From assembly GCA_028697565.1 (NCBI GenBank), contig JAQVEU010000072.1, positions 1 to 5,343 of the forward strand: a stretch of DNA of 5,343 nucleotides, in the 5' to 3' direction. The translations under genes were made by a program, and so were the position numbers. Shown here one piece after another: positions 5,207 through 5,343 of the stretch. Origin of the DNA: Candidatus Ratteibacteria bacterium (GTDB lineage: Bacteria; Ratteibacteria; UBA8468; B48-G9; JAFGKM01). The notes beneath the pieces were generated by a model. That model made no database searches, was not told where the DNA came from, and saw only the letters and a list, made by a program, of their open reading frames with translations. Positions within the stretch are counted from its first letter, which is position 1, and the number at the start of each line of letters is the position of its first letter.

Positions 5207-5211
5207 GGAGG
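5207..5211 (+). promoter_or_regulatory. Ribosome binding site of the QueG-like gene
   Basis: GGAGG lies 4 nt before ATG 5216 and 9 nt after the end of the 5159-5197 hairpin. It supports the start, and its closeness to the hairpin could influence initiation. Confidence 0.7.
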
Positions 5212-5215
5212 CAGG

Positions 5216-5343
5216 ATGGACATAACAAAAGAGGTAATAGAAAGGGCAAAGGAGTTAGGGGCTGATATGGTTGGTATAGCACCTGTGGAAAGGTTTAAAG
5301 GCGCCCCCCTGCGGATGAGTCCTTTAGGACTGCTACCTTCTGC
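5216..5343 (+). CDS. QueG-like 4Fe-4S protein (epoxyqueuosine reductase-like), N-terminal fragment
   Basis: Forty-two codons are visible before the window ends. The fragment reads AKELGADMVGIAPVERFKGA at 11-30, and then P-L-R-M-S-P-L-G-L-L-P-S. An opening with a helix, GAD-x-VGIAPVERF-x-GAP and then P-x-x-LLP is the N-terminal pattern of proteins related to epoxyqueuosine reductase QueG and of the iron-sulfur proteins annotated alongside it. Their ferredoxin-type cysteine clusters would lie beyond the window, so metal binding is not seen here. Many such relatives are not true QueG and occur as several paralogues in anaerobes. The gene starts 14 nt after the IclR stop with GGAGG at 5207-5211, so it is probably in an operon with the regulator. 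The family assignment rests on a short stretch and its exact role is unknown. Confidence 0.65.
   Translation, partial: MDITKEVIERAKELGADMVGIAPVERFKGAPLRMSPLGLLPS

Noticed and set aside
5312..5333. Hammerhead ribozyme-like string (GGATGAGTCC-TTT-AGGACT)
   Set aside because: The CTGATGA core is not matched (CGGATGA) and the required GAAA after the stem is absent; the region codes in frame for the QueG-like protein.

Overview
The window is moderately AT-rich bacterial DNA with clear Shine-Dalgarno sites (GGAGG type) and sigma70-like promoters. It carries six recognisable genes, two of them cut by the window edges. The gene set (PIG-L deacetylase, NagB-like protein, DegT/StrS aminotransferase, Gfo/Idh/MocA dehydrogenase, IclR regulator, QueG-like iron-sulfur protein) and the dense intergenic C-run/G-run hairpin repeats suggest an uncultured, probably anaerobic, carbohydrate-using bacterium, for example a lineage near Omnitrophota/Planctomycetota. 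That placement is a guess; the sequence itself only shows 'bacterial'.

Layout. Minus strand, left: a 316-aa NagB-like sugar-phosphate isomerase/deaminase homologue (1473 down to 523), then a 452-bp gap filled with GC-rich hairpin repeats, then the first 23 codons of a PIG-L/LmbE deacetylase (70 down to 1). Positions 1474-1586 are a divergent promoter region. Plus strand, right: a DegT/StrS PLP aminotransferase (1587-2846), a 223-bp gap with three more hairpins, a Gfo/Idh/MocA dehydrogenase (3070-4119), a 293-bp AT-rich gap with a perfect consensus promoter and dyad repeats, an IclR regulator (4413-5201) whose last codons lie inside another hairpin repeat, and the start of a QueG-like 4Fe-4S protein gene (5216 to the edge).

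How the genes may work together (inference). Deacetylase plus NagB-like protein is a pairing known as a fusion in Bacteroidetes and suits N-acyl amino sugar turnover. Dehydrogenase plus PLP aminotransferase is the pair used to interconvert a sugar or cyclitol hydroxyl, ketone and amine, as in the ntdC/ntdA kanosamine pathway. The IclR protein is a plausible local regulator, and similar AT-rich dyads lie at the aminotransferase promoter and at its own promoter. The most notable features are a reused two-hairpin repeat element placed in the gaps between co-directional genes, a regulator C-terminus that appears to be encoded by such a repeat, and a NagB homologue that has lost one of the conserved active-site residues.
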